Shown here: positions 9,963 through 18,002 of the stretch, piece after piece
How the letters are laid out: every line of letters starts with the position of its first letter
How positions within the stretch are numbered: position 1 is the stretch's first letter
Assembly (NCBI GenBank): GCA_017792465.1
Contig: CP051234.1
Location: 1,118,606-1,182,605, forward strand
Direction of reading: 5' to 3'
DNA: 64,000 bases
From: Filomicrobium sp.
GTDB lineage: Bacteria; Pseudomonadota; Alphaproteobacteria; Rhizobiales; Hyphomicrobiaceae
Position numbers and translations under genes: made by a program
The notes under the pieces: generated by a model
The model's database searches: none
Told to the model about the DNA's origin: nothing
The model's input: the letters and a program-made list of their open reading frames with translations, nothing else

Positions 9963-10043
9963 GCCCTTCTGGTGATAAGGGAATGACAGCTGTTGGCGGA
10001 ATGCTTCCAATTCCGCGAGCAAAATTGAGAACCAAAAGGAAAA

Positions 10044-10118
10044 TGGTAGGCGGGGAGAGGATCGAACTCTCGACCATTCGATTAAAAGTCGAATGCTCTA
10101 CCACTGAGCTACCCGCCC
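10044..10118 (-). tRNA. tRNA-Lys(TTT)
   Basis: A complete cloverleaf reads leftward from 10118. The acceptor GGGCGGG pairs with CCCGCCT, with a G-U at the end. The D stem is GCTC/GAGC and the anticodon stem TTCGA/TCGAA, with loop CTTTTAA and anticodon TTT. The T arm is GAGAG/CTCTC with loop TTCGATC. The discriminator is A and CCA is encoded at 10046-10044. Confidence 0.97.
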
Positions 10119-10251
10119 ACTCAGGGACTGCAATCGACCGGGTCAACCGGGCACAGCCGTCCGTGTTCTTCGCACCGGTAGCGCGAAGCGAGGCGGCTTT
10201 CTAACGCGGTCGCGCCGGGGTTGCAAGCCGGGATGTGAGGTTTTTTTGAGT

Positions 10252-10450
10252 CCACATTTCCTAAAGTCATGTGGAGCGGTTTTCGTCCACACTCGGCAAG
10301 CCGGTGTTGAGCGGTTTTGGGCCACAATCCCTAAAGTCGTGTGGAGCAGGTTTCGCCCACACTTCCTTAAGTCGTGTGGAGCGGTTTGGGACCACACTCG
10401 GCAAGCTGGTGTTGAGCGGTTTTTGGGCCACGCTTCCTGAAATCGTGTGG
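10252..10450. repeat. Array of six hairpin repeats with a 35-bp period
   Basis: Six 23-base imperfect palindromes start at 10252, 10287, 10322, 10357, 10392 and 10428, so the period is 35, 35, 35, 35, 36. Outer arms are CCACAC and GTGTGG. The centre is of two types, TTCCTAAAGTC (units 1, 3, 4, 6) or TCGGCAAGCCG (units 2, 5). Linkers resemble AGCGGTTTTGGG. In unit 1 both arms change together (CCACAT/ATGTGG), which points to selection on pairing. Single copies or a second array of the same family lie at 11566, 22608 and 41426. The array sits between tRNA-Lys and the EamA gene. Confidence 0.9.
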
Positions 10451-10623
10451 AGCGCGGTATGCCGTGACGACATACGAGGTAGGTGTGACGGTATACCTCT
10501 GGGCATCGCAATCGTCCGTGAAGAATGCTATTTGCAGCGCTCTTGGAGCAGCCTGCGCGGCCCAGCGCATTCCGTTCCGCCTGATTTTGCCGACCTTCGC
10601 AAAAACACCTCCTGCAGGACACG

Positions 10624-11553
10624 ATGTCACAGCCCCCGACGCCCGTCGTGGTGCCTTCCACGCGCCCGATCAATCACGATGTTTCACGCGCAATCGTTTT
10701 GATGATTATCGCGGTGACGCTGTTTTCGTGTCTCGATACGGCCGCGAAATATCTGACGACAGTGGGTAAGCTGCCCGTGACTCAGGTGATATGGACCCGA
10801 TTTGCCGTGCAGTTCGTGTTGCTATTGGTCCTTGTTCCTGCGTCTGGGGTCGTCAGCCTGGGCGGGATGTTTCGTGTTAAGCGGTATGGCTGGCAGACCC
10901 TGCGTTCGGTGATGATGGCGCTGACAACCGCGTTCAACTTCCTCGCCTTGCAGTATCTGCGGCTCGACCAGACCATCACCATCATGTTCCTTGCGCCGCT
11001 GACGGTCGCGCTGCTGGCCGGGCCGTTGCTCGGCGAATGGGTCGGTTGGCGGCGGCTGGTCGCCATCCTCGTTGGCTTTGGCGGTATTGTAGTCGTCGTC
11101 CGGCCGGGCTTCGCCGTTGTGAACCCGGCGTTGCTGTTCTCATTTGCGTCGATGGCGGCCTACGTCATCTTTGCGCTCGTGACCCGGCATATTGCGGCCG
11201 ACGACCCGCCGCTGGTGACGCTATTCTTTTCGATGTTCGCTGGGCTTATTCTCGGACTGCCGTTTGCGGCAGCCGACTGGCAGTCGGAGATTGCGTGGCC
11301 TTATCTGGCACTCTTGTTGTCGCTTGGCCTGCTCGGCGGTGCCGGACACTACCTTTTCATCCTGGCTTATCGGGCAGCGCCCGCAGGTAGCATCACGCCG
11401 TTCATCTATCTGCAAATCGTGAGCATGACGGCACTTGGCTATTTCGTGTTCGGCGACCTTCCCGATTTCTGGACGGTGTTGGGTTCGGCCATCGTCGTCG
11501 GCTCGGGCGTCTACTTGTTCCATCGCGAGCAGGTCGTGAAGGACGGTGGCTAG
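10624..11553 (+). CDS. EamA/DMT-family transporter
   Basis: This 309-residue inner-membrane protein has about ten hydrophobic helices in two halves, the usual layout of drug/metabolite (EamA) transporters. The first half ends with a GGIVVVVRPGF segment typical of the first EamA repeat, and the second half ends with a GVYLFHRE tail. The start at 10624 has AGGA upstream. The substrate cannot be told from sequence. It stands alone, with the hairpin array upstream and another family member just after its stop. Confidence 0.88.
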   Translation: MSQPPTPVVVPSTRPINHDVSRAIVLMIIAVTLFSCLDTAAKYLTTVGKLPVTQVIWTRFAVQFVLLLVLVPASGVVSLGGMFRVKRYGWQTLRSVMMALTTAFNFLALQYLRLDQTITIMFLAPLTVALLAGPLLGEWVGWRRLVAILVGFGGIVVVVRPGFAVVNPALLFSFASMAAYVIFALVTRHIAADDPPLVTLFFSMFAGLILGLPFAAADWQSEIAWPYLALLLSLGLLGGAGHYLFILAYRAAPAGSITPFIYLQIVSMTALGYFVFGDLPDFWTVLGSAIVVGSGVYLFHREQVVKDGG

Positions 11554-11565
11554 AGTTCTTGTTGC

Positions 11566-11590
11566 TCAACACTCGGCAAGCCGGTGTTGA
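11566..11590. repeat. Palindromic repeat between convergent genes
   Basis: Arms TCAACAC and GTGTTGA flank a TCGGCAAGCCG centre, the same type as units 2 and 5 of the array at 10.25 kb but with perfect outer arms. It lies between the convergent EamA and tgt genes and could terminate transcription from either side. Confidence 0.75.
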
Positions 11591-11644
11591 AGGGTGCCGC
11601 AGTCGCGGCCTCCCCCTTCGCCCGTTGAAGCTACGCGAAGACCG

Positions 11645-12838
11645 TTACTTGCCGCCGGCGGCCATCCGCGCCTTTGTGGTGGCTGCCCAATCGGCGAAGC
11701 GGCCTTCTGCGATGGCTTGGCGCATGGCGGCCATCAGGTCCTGATAGAATGTCACGTTGATCCAGGAGACCATCATCGAGCCCAGCATTTCGCCGGACTT
11801 GATCAGGTGATGGAGATAGGCGCGCGAATAATCGCGGGCGGCCGGACAGGAGCTTTGCGGATCAAGCGGCGCGGTATCTTCCGCATGGCAGGCGTTCTTC
11901 AGATTGATGCGACCGTCCCAAGTGAAAGCCAGGCCGTGGCGGCCGTTGCGGGTCGGCATGACGCAATCGAACATGTCGATACCGCGGGCCACTGCTTCGA
12001 TGAGATCATCCGGCGTGCCAACGCCCATGAGGTAATGCGGTTTTTGCGCAGGCAATAGCGGGACGGTGGCTTCCAGGGTTCTGAGCATCGCCTCCTGGCC
12101 TTCGCCGACAGCCAGGCCGCCAACGGCATAGCCGGGGAAATTCATGGCGACGAGGGCTTCGGCCGACAGCCGGCGCAGCTCTTCATCGGTGCCGCCTTGG
12201 ACAATGGCGAAGAGCGCCTGTCCCGGCCCGGCGCTGCCTGCAGACCGTTGGTCTTCGAACGCCGCTTGAGAACGTTCGGCCCAGCGCAGCGACAGCTCCA
12301 TGGCGCGGCGAACTTCGTCACGCGAAGCTGGCAGTTCGATGCACTCATCGAGTTGCATCTGAATGTCGGCTCCCAGCAGGCACTGGATTTCGATCGAGCG
12401 CTCGGGGCTCAGCATGTGGTGCGAGCCGTCGATGTGCGAGGAGAACGCTGCGCCTTCTTCGGTGATCTTGCGTTTGGCAGCCAGGCTCATGACCTGGAAA
12501 CCGCCAGAGTCGGTCAGGATCGGCCCGTCCCAGCGCATGAATTTGTGCAGCCCGCCGAGACGCGCCACGCGTTCGGCGCCGGGTCGCAGCATCAGGTGGT
12601 AGGTGTTGCCGAGAATGATGTCGGCTCCGGCCTGGCGCACCTGTTCGGGGTAGAGCGCCTTGACGGTCGCCGCAGTGCCGACGGGCATGAAGGCCGGCGT
12701 GCGGATCTTGCCGCGCGGTGTTGAGATCTCGCCTAGGCGTGCCGCGCCGTCAGTCGCTTTCAGCGTGAAGCTGAAGGCGTCGTCGGCCGGAGCGTCTTGC
12801 GCGCCTTGGGAATTTTGATTGGTCGTGTCATCGGTCAT
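11645..12838 (-). CDS. tgt: tRNA-guanine transglycosylase
   Basis: This 397-residue enzyme exchanges the wobble guanine of GUN-anticodon tRNAs for preQ1 in queuosine synthesis. Clear signatures are DSGGFQVMS with the general-base Asp, the GGLAVGEG block and [13 protein letters not shown] with the nucleophilic Asp. Oddly, the usual zinc site (CxCxxC plus a later His) is largely gone: the region reads [16 protein letters not shown] and the expected His is an Ile in SWINVTFYQ. One of four ligands remains. The extra N-terminal 20 residues are polar and probably disordered. It is the only queuosine gene in the window. Confidence 0.95.
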   Translation of the reverse strand: MTDDTTNQNSQGAQDAPADDAFSFTLKATDGAARLGEISTPRGKIRTPAFMPVGTAATVKALYPEQVRQAGADIILGNTYHLMLRPGAERVARLGGLHKFMRWDGPILTDSGGFQVMSLAAKRKITEEGAAFSSHIDGSHHMLSPERSIEIQCLLGADIQMQLDECIELPASRDEVRRAMELSLRWAERSQAAFEDQRSAGSAGPGQALFAIVQGGTDEELRRLSAEALVAMNFPGYAVGGLAVGEGQEAMLRTLEATVPLLPAQKPHYLMGVGTPDDLIEAVARGIDMFDCVMPTRNGRHGLAFTWDGRINLKNACHAEDTAPLDPQSSCPAARDYSRAYLHHLIKSGEMLGSMMVSWINVTFYQDLMAAMRQAIAEGRFADWAATTKARMAAGGK

Positions 12839-12917
12839 GGCCGCCGCTTATCGGGTGAGCCTGAGCGAGTGTCAATCGCCGATCCCGCCACTGAAGCCGC
12901 GCGACGCCCTGGCAGCC

Positions 12918-14507
12918 TTATCGGCGCAAGCGCAGTCCGACGCGGATTTCATCGGATTCGTAGTTGCTTCCGGCAAAGTCGGAGCGGAATACGGTGTGCT
13001 CGTATTTGGTGAAGGCGACGGCTTCGCGGTTGAAGAAATATTCCAGACCTAGCGACGTCACGAATTCGGTCTCATCGACGTCGATCCCTGCATAATCGCG
13101 GCGAGTTCCTTCGATACCGACGCTGCCGATCAGGTAGTTGCGGAAGGCGTGGCGGGCCTCAATTCCTGCGCGGTGTTCGAGGACCGCACCGGAGTTTGCC
13201 GTCTGCGTTACGGAGGCGATATCGGTCGATGCAGTGAGCAGGAACGACGTCAGACCGTTGAAGCGATAGGCGAGATTGGCATCGATGGTGACACCGTCAG
13301 CATCTTCCAGGCGCGCGTCTTCAAGGTCCTGGCTTGCATATCCGAGCGCGACTTCGCCGCGCAGACGTTCGCTGGTATCGCCGAAGTTGATGCCACCGCG
13401 CAGGCGGAGCCCGGTTGAATCGCGGCGGCGGTTGTCGGCGCTTGAGGCGGCTTCAAAATTGCGGTCGTTGCCTTCGTATTCCGCGAAGACCTGGAACGTC
13501 GGCTTGAATTCCCAAGTCGCCCGGATGGCCGCTTTATGTTCGGTCTCATCGCGGTCGTCGAAGCTGGTTGAACCGTTCACGCTGCCGTTCGTGTCTGAGG
13601 TGCTATCGGAATAATTGGTGTCGGTGACACCTCCGCGAAGCTGCAACGACAGGCGATTGAAGCGATGGTTCAGGGATCCCGCAAACTCATCGGTTTTGAC
13701 GGTGGCGCGCGGCCCCAGCTGGGTGGCGTCAACCGCTGAGCGGCTTTCCTGTGCGCTCTGACGGCCGATCTGGGCTTGCAGGTTGGTCCTGCGGGTGATG
13801 TCTAACCGGCCACGCGACTCGACCAGATAGCCGCGGTCATTTTCCGAGCCGAACTTGCGATAGTTCTGGAAGTCGCCTTCGGCGCGGAATTCGAGCGCAT
13901 GGTTCGACCAGTTGGATACGAGCCTGAAACTTGGTTTGAGCTGGCCCGCAATATCGGCTTCGCCGTCAGGGCTGGCAAAGACGTTCGAATAACGCGCGAG
14001 GGAAAGCTCAACTTCGGGAAACAGCACAAACGTACCGATTCGGATGCCGACCGGGTCATAAGGTTCGAGTGTTGCAAAACGCGACGGGCGGCGGTTGCTT
14101 GTCGGATCGAGTGGAGCAATTTCTTCGACCTGAAACAACAGCGCATCGCCGTCGGGAGGTGCCCCGGGGTTTGCTTCGTACGCGAACGCACTGCGCTCGG
14201 CTTCGCTGCGGCTATCGACCTGGGCCGCATCGAGGCCATCCTCGGGCGGAGCAGGGGGAGCGACGCGGTCGAAAACGCCATCGCGGAGTTGTTGAGGTGT
14301 ATCGACGACGGTCAGGTCACCATCTGATGGGACTGGTGGGGCCTGGGAAGCTTCGGCTGCCAGTGCCTCGTAGCTCCCCTGGCGCAACGCGACTGGCGGT
14401 TCGGCCTGGCCGGGCTGTTGGGCAAGCGCCGTCGCGGCCGGCGCGCACGCCAGGGTCAACGCCAGAAAAGCGCTTCTGACCTGCCGGATGGGGCTCAAGA
14501 AAGCCAC
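12918..14507 (-). CDS. Outer-membrane beta-barrel protein (BBP2-like)
   Basis: This 529-residue protein has a signal peptide ending near ATALAQQ, a Pro/Ala/Asp-rich linker (about 30-130) and then alternating hydrophobic/aromatic strands with GLRLRG, NHRFNRLSLQLRG and YFFNREAVAF blocks. It ends in a strand typical of barrels, GLRLRR. This resembles the putative beta-barrel porin 2 family, often linked to exopolysaccharide export, but I assign that family only by overall appearance. It probably forms a barrel of about 16-18 strands in the outer membrane. Confidence 0.7.
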   Translation of the reverse strand: MAFLSPIRQVRSAFLALTLACAPAATALAQQPGQAEPPVALRQGSYEALAAEASQAPPVPSDGDLTVVDTPQQLRDGVFDRVAPPAPPEDGLDAAQVDSRSEAERSAFAYEANPGAPPDGDALLFQVEEIAPLDPTSNRRPSRFATLEPYDPVGIRIGTFVLFPEVELSLARYSNVFASPDGEADIAGQLKPSFRLVSNWSNHALEFRAEGDFQNYRKFGSENDRGYLVESRGRLDITRRTNLQAQIGRQSAQESRSAVDATQLGPRATVKTDEFAGSLNHRFNRLSLQLRGGVTDTNYSDSTSDTNGSVNGSTSFDDRDETEHKAAIRATWEFKPTFQVFAEYEGNDRNFEAASSADNRRRDSTGLRLRGGINFGDTSERLRGEVALGYASQDLEDARLEDADGVTIDANLAYRFNGLTSFLLTASTDIASVTQTANSGAVLEHRAGIEARHAFRNYLIGSVGIEGTRRDYAGIDVDETEFVTSLGLEYFFNREAVAFTKYEHTVFRSDFAGSNYESDEIRVGLRLRR

Positions 14508-14707
14508 GACTTATGTGCCTCCGATAACGTGCCGATTGGCGCAATTCGGGCGCAAACCGGCTAACGGAGGCTAGGTGAACCGGGTTAACCAGTCCTTTAC
14601 GCCTGCTTCAGCGTGTGACAGGGCCTAAAACGAGCGTTAAGCAGGATGGTGCGCGAAACAAAAAGCCCAATTTCCCAAAGAGTTCGCATTTGCTAGAAGG
14701 AGCAAGG

Positions 14708-15949
14708 ATGCAGCTTAGGGCGCCTTCGATTGGCGACCGCATTCGCGATGGGGCAGGGCTAAAAGGGGGCCAGATGGCTGACCGCAGGGCAAACGTCAAA
14801 GCAACCGGCAAGCGCAAATCGCGCACGGCAGAGACGGACAAAGCGCCGGTAAAGGCTGCCAAGAAGGTCGCGCGGGCGGGCGCTAGGGTCGAAAAAGCCA
14901 AATCCAAGGCCAAAACCAAGACTGCTGCGCTCAAGAAATCGGCCGCGGCGACCAAAACCGCGAGATCTCCCCGCAATAATGCCAAGCCGACCCCTATCGA
15001 GTCGGCGGAACGCACGTTGCAGCTGGAAAATTCCGGGCTGTCGGAACTGTGCGCAGTCCTCCGGAACGGTCTGCGCGCGCCGTTTGTCGCTGCCGTCGAG
15101 ACGATCGGCAAGGCGCGCGGGCGGATTATCGTCTCCGGGATCGGCAAGAGCGGGCACATCGGCCAGAAGATTGCCGCCACCTTTGCTTCGACGGGAACGC
15201 CGGCGTTCTTCGTGCACCCGAGTGAAGCCTCGCACGGTGACTTAGGCATGATCACCCGGGACGACGTTATTCTCGCGATTTCTTGGTCCGGTGAATCGGT
15301 CGAGCTCTCCAACATCATCTCGTATTCGCGGCGCTTCTCGGTCCCGCTCATCGCCATCACGTCGCGCCGCAAGTCGACGCTTGGCTCGCAGGCCGATGTT
15401 TGTCTTGAGCTGCCGCGCGCGAAGGAAGCCTGCCCGCATGGCCTGGCGCCGACGACCTCAACGACGATGCAGCTGGCGATCGGCGACTGTCTGGCGATTG
15501 CGCTGCTTGAGAGCAAGAGCTTCACCGCGCACGATTTCAAGGTCTTCCATCCGGGTGGTTCGCTTGGTGCGTCGCTTAAATACGTCGATGATCTGATGCA
15601 TACCGGCGACGACATGCCGATTGCGAGTGACGACGAGGATATGAGCCTGGCGCTTGTGACGATGACGCAGAAAGCCTTCGGGTGTCTGGGGATCGTCGAC
15701 AAGAAAGGCCGGCTCGTCGGGGTCATCACCGATGGCGACTTGCGTCGCAACATGGGCGATCAGTTGTTGCGCGCCACGACCGGCGAAGTGATGACGAAAA
15801 AACCCAAATCGGTCTCGTCCAAGACGTTGGCTTCGGCGGCGCTTGAGACGATGAATGCGAGCCGCATTACGGCTCTGTTCGTCGTCGACAAAGGCAAGCC
15901 TGTCGGCATCGTGCATGTCCATGACATGTTGCGGGCGGGAGTCGCCTAG
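14708..15949 (+). CDS. kdsD: Arabinose-5-phosphate isomerase with basic N-terminal tail
   Basis: This KpsF/GutQ-family enzyme interconverts ribulose-5-phosphate and arabinose-5-phosphate for Kdo and lipopolysaccharide synthesis. It has a SIS domain (GIGKSGHIGQK, SWSGESVELSN, LAPTTSTTMQLAIGD, FHPGGSLG) followed by two CBS repeats (VITDGDLRR and PVGIVHVHDML). Family members are about 325 residues. This one is about 414, the excess being a Lys/Ala-rich tail like histone H1. ATG at 14708 (AGAAGGAG upstream) and ATG at 14774 (AAAGGGGG upstream) are both credible starts, and the second still keeps about 65 residues of the tail. Confidence 0.92.
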   Translation: MQLRAPSIGDRIRDGAGLKGGQMADRRANVKATGKRKSRTAETDKAPVKAAKKVARAGARVEKAKSKAKTKTAALKKSAAATKTARSPRNNAKPTPIESAERTLQLENSGLSELCAVLRNGLRAPFVAAVETIGKARGRIIVSGIGKSGHIGQKIAATFASTGTPAFFVHPSEASHGDLGMITRDDVILAISWSGESVELSNIISYSRRFSVPLIAITSRRKSTLGSQADVCLELPRAKEACPHGLAPTTSTTMQLAIGDCLAIALLESKSFTAHDFKVFHPGGSLGASLKYVDDLMHTGDDMPIASDDEDMSLALVTMTQKAFGCLGIVDKKGRLVGVITDGDLRRNMGDQLLRATTGEVMTKKPKSVSSKTLASAALETMNASRITALFVVDKGKPVGIVHVHDMLRAGVA

Positions 15950-16025
15950 GTCTTCACCTTCTGAAGCCTCGCTTTGATTGGATCGGACGCCACATGCTCG
16001 GCCGATCCAGCGCGTGCGTTCGCAA

Positions 16026-16060
16026 CGAAAAACGGCCCGCTTTGCAGCGAACCGTTTTCG
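16026..16060 (-). terminator. Terminator of first tiny secreted-peptide gene
   Basis: On the minus strand CGAAAACGG (16060-16052) pairs with CCGTTTTTCG (16035-16026). An inner CGCT/AGCG stem extends it, and the 3' arm carries the T run. It lies 33 bases after the stop codon at 16093. Confidence 0.75.
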
Positions 16061-16092
16061 GGAGGGGAGAGAGGGTTGTAGGCGGGTGCTGA

Positions 16093-16227
16093 TTAGTCGC
16101 CTTTGAAGACGTCTGCAGTGTTGCAGGAATCTTTGACGTCGTAGCCGGCCTGTGCCGAGACTGCGCTACCTGCAGCGATACCTGCAACGACGACGGAAAG
16201 GGCGATGGTTTTGAGGATGTTTTTCAT
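16093..16227 (-). CDS. Tiny secreted peptide, paralogue 1 (44 aa)
   Basis: A 44-codon gene with a clear Sec signal peptide: MKNILK, a hydrophobic core and AxA cleavage at VSAQA. The predicted mature peptide is GYDVKDSCNTADVFKGD, with a single Cys. GGAG lies upstream of the ATG and a strong terminator follows. A second gene 330 bases away encodes a signal peptide of the same kind and the same C-terminal DVFKGD, so both are real genes and paralogues. I know no family with this tail. No processing or export gene lies nearby. Roles such as a periplasmic chaperone-like peptide, a signal or a bacteriocin-like peptide are all open. Confidence 0.75.
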   Translation of the reverse strand: MKNILKTIALSVVVAGIAAGSAVSAQAGYDVKDSCNTADVFKGD

Positions 16228-16493
16228 GTCTTCACTAGCTCCTGTTCGTGAGTGACTGTTGTGTTTCGTTGATGTTCAGAAGCTAGCCCGGTCGATGATG
16301 CTGCTCTGTTCCGAAGGGAACCCAACGGCGCTTCTGACGCTTTCGTGATCGCTTTCGTTAACCTGAAGGCTGCCCTCGAAAACTCGCCAATCATTTCAGT
16401 GGCACAGCGACTCGTTTTGCCGACGCTTCGGCCTTGTCGAAATCGGATGGCTGATCTTGGTCTCGGGCGGTTTTCCTGTGCCGACAACGAAAA

Positions 16494-16515
16494 CGGCCCG
16501 CCGATGGGCGGGCCG
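16494..16515 (-). terminator. Terminator of second tiny secreted-peptide gene
   Basis: Perfect nine-base arms CGGCCCGCC (16494-16502) and GGCGGGCCG (16507-16515) enclose a four-base loop. On the minus strand the hairpin is followed by TTTTCGTTG. It lies 38 bases after the stop at 16554. Confidence 0.8.
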
Positions 16516-16553
16516 TGTCGCAAGAAGGCAGGAGAACGTCGTCGGCTCGTTGA

Positions 16554-16694
16554 TTAGTCGCCTTTGAAGACGTCCGAGTGGATGGTCGTGCCGCCCCAGC
16601 CGCTTCCTTGACCGGCATGCGCCGAGAGCGTACCACCGGATGCGAGACCTGCGACGATTGCCGAAAACGCGATTGTCTTGAGGATGAATTTCAT
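16554..16694 (-). CDS. Tiny secreted peptide, paralogue 2 (46 aa)
   Basis: A 46-residue product with signal sequence MKFILKTIAFSAIVAG and an AxA site at LSAHA. The predicted mature peptide is GQGSGWGGTTIHSDVFKGD. It shares the signal peptide pattern and the terminal DVFKGD with the gene at 16093, while the middle differs completely: Gly/Trp-rich here, acidic with a Cys there. GGAG precedes the ATG and the gene has its own terminator, so each peptide is probably transcribed alone. The conserved six-residue tail looks like the functional or recognition part. Function unknown. Confidence 0.75.
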   Translation of the reverse strand: MKFILKTIAFSAIVAGLASGGTLSAHAGQGSGWGGTTIHSDVFKGD

Positions 16695-16909
16695 GATTTC
16701 TCAGTCTCCAAAGTTTTGTTGTTCAGCGTCTTGCTGATGACCGGAGGCTACGTGTGCGGCGCTCTTCGGCATGTTCCCAATGGAACTTTTTGATCCGCAT
16801 GACGCGTCTGTGATCGCGGTGTTATTTTCCGTCACCAGGAAGACAACGTTGCGTGCGAACTAACGAATGAAAAAGGGTGCTTGGAACATCTCTTCTGGGA
16901 GGCCGTAGG

Positions 16910-17455
16910 GTGCTGAAGAAAATCCTCATTGTGATCGGCGCCATCGTGGCGTTTTTTCTTGCCTACGTTGGGACGCTGCCGGGATCGTATTCCGTGTCGC
17001 GCTCGGCGACGATTGCGGCTCCGCCTGAAGCGATATTCACCCACGTCAACGACCTGCATAAGTGGGATGACTGGTCGCCGTGGGCGAAACGCGATCCCAA
17101 TGCGAAGGCCACTTTCGAGGGCCCTGAACAGGGTAAGGGTGCCATCTTCAAATGGGACGGCAATGCTGAGGTCGGCACAGGCCAAATGACGATCGAGAAA
17201 AGCGAGCCGCCGAAGATGATCGAGATCCGGCTCGATTTCCATGAGCCGTTTCCTGGCACCAGCTACGCGAGCTTTCAGTTCGAGCCCAAAGGGGCCGATG
17301 CGACGGAGGTGACCTGGACGCTTTCAGGCAACCAGGACTATTTCGAGCGTCTCATTTGCACCGTTATGGGGCTCAACATGGATGAAATGATCGGCAACGA
17401 CTACGAGACGGGACTGGCGAACCTCAAGCGCGTCGTCGAAGCGAAGCCGAGCTGA
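16910..17455 (+). CDS. SRPBCC-family protein (polyketide cyclase/START-like)
   Basis: This 181-residue protein has an N-terminal membrane helix (ILIVIGAIVAFFLAYVGTLPG) and then an SRPBCC/Bet v1-like fold. Recognisable parts are the early SRSATIAAPPEAIFTHVNDLHKW segment, the WSPWAKRDP turn and a C-terminal helix with a DYETGLANLK pattern. The fold makes a hydrophobic ligand pocket, but the ligand is unknown. I chose GTG at 16910 because GGGAGG lies six bases upstream; a GTG at 16877 is also in frame. It would sit in the inner membrane facing the periplasm. It is divergent from the tiny-peptide genes. Confidence 0.8.
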   Translation: MLKKILIVIGAIVAFFLAYVGTLPGSYSVSRSATIAAPPEAIFTHVNDLHKWDDWSPWAKRDPNAKATFEGPEQGKGAIFKWDGNAEVGTGQMTIEKSEPPKMIEIRLDFHEPFPGTSYASFQFEPKGADATEVTWTLSGNQDYFERLICTVMGLNMDEMIGNDYETGLANLKRVVEAKPS

Positions 17456-17581
17456 ACTGGTACCGATCGCTGAATGGCCTCTTGCCTTGGACTAGCGCGC
17501 GGACGTATTTCGCTGCAAGCTAGTTTCGCCGAGATATGAGCCGTCGCCTAATTCAGCCATCGCCTACGGGACACCTGCTCC

Positions 17582-17998
17582 ATGAAATTCGCCGTTGCAA
17601 CCGGTCTGATCGCTTTCCTCATTTCGGCATCCGTCGCCGTCGCTGATGACGTTCCAAACCTCGTCGGGACATGGGTCGGCGACAACCACACGATCTCGGA
17701 CAAGAAGGGCTTGCGGACCTGGAAGAAGACGATCCACATCACCGAGCAGGTCGACCGGCGCTTCCGCGGACACTTCACCTATTCGGCCGGCACGAAGAAA
17801 TTCTTCGGCGTCGTCTATCCCGACAACATCTCATTCACCTGGGTCGCGTCCGACTCCAAAGGCTATAACCATGGCCGCATCCTGGGCACCGATCACATCG
17901 CGGCTTGCTATGTGGAATCCTGGGAAGAAGCGACGGCGGGCTGCACGGATCTGAAGCGCACCAGCAAGGAGCCGCTCGTCAAGAAAGCGCCGGATTGA
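17582..17998 (+). CDS. Secreted hypothetical protein, 138 aa
   Basis: A signal peptide of about 22 residues (MKFAVATGLIAFLISASVAVAD) precedes a compact domain with many beta-type segments: LVGTWVGD, HITEQ, FRGHFTY and ISFTWVASD. Two Cys residues (CYVE and CTDL) could form a disulphide in the periplasm. The NLVGTWVG opening resembles lipocalin-like or avidin-like beta folds, but I would not assign a family. It ends four bases before the VWA gene, so the two are probably co-transcribed. Confidence 0.7.
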   Translation: MKFAVATGLIAFLISASVAVADDVPNLVGTWVGDNHTISDKKGLRTWKKTIHITEQVDRRFRGHFTYSAGTKKFFGVVYPDNISFTWVASDSKGYNHGRILGTDHIAACYVESWEEATAGCTDLKRTSKEPLVKKAPD

Positions 17999-18002
17999 GC
18001 CG

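Noticed and set aside
10252-10450. CRISPR array
   Set aside because: The regular period suggests one, but units are 23-base palindromes with 12-base linkers that are nearly identical to each other, too short and too alike to be spacers, and no cas gene is present.
14615-14707. Upstream start for kdsD
   Set aside because: The frame is open from 14615 but has no ribosome-binding site there. AGAAGGAG before 14708 and AAAGGGGG before 14774 are much better.
14608-15753. 381-codon open frame on the minus strand
   Set aside because: It is the shadow of kdsD. Its Ser/Arg-rich sequence has no domain and no start signal.
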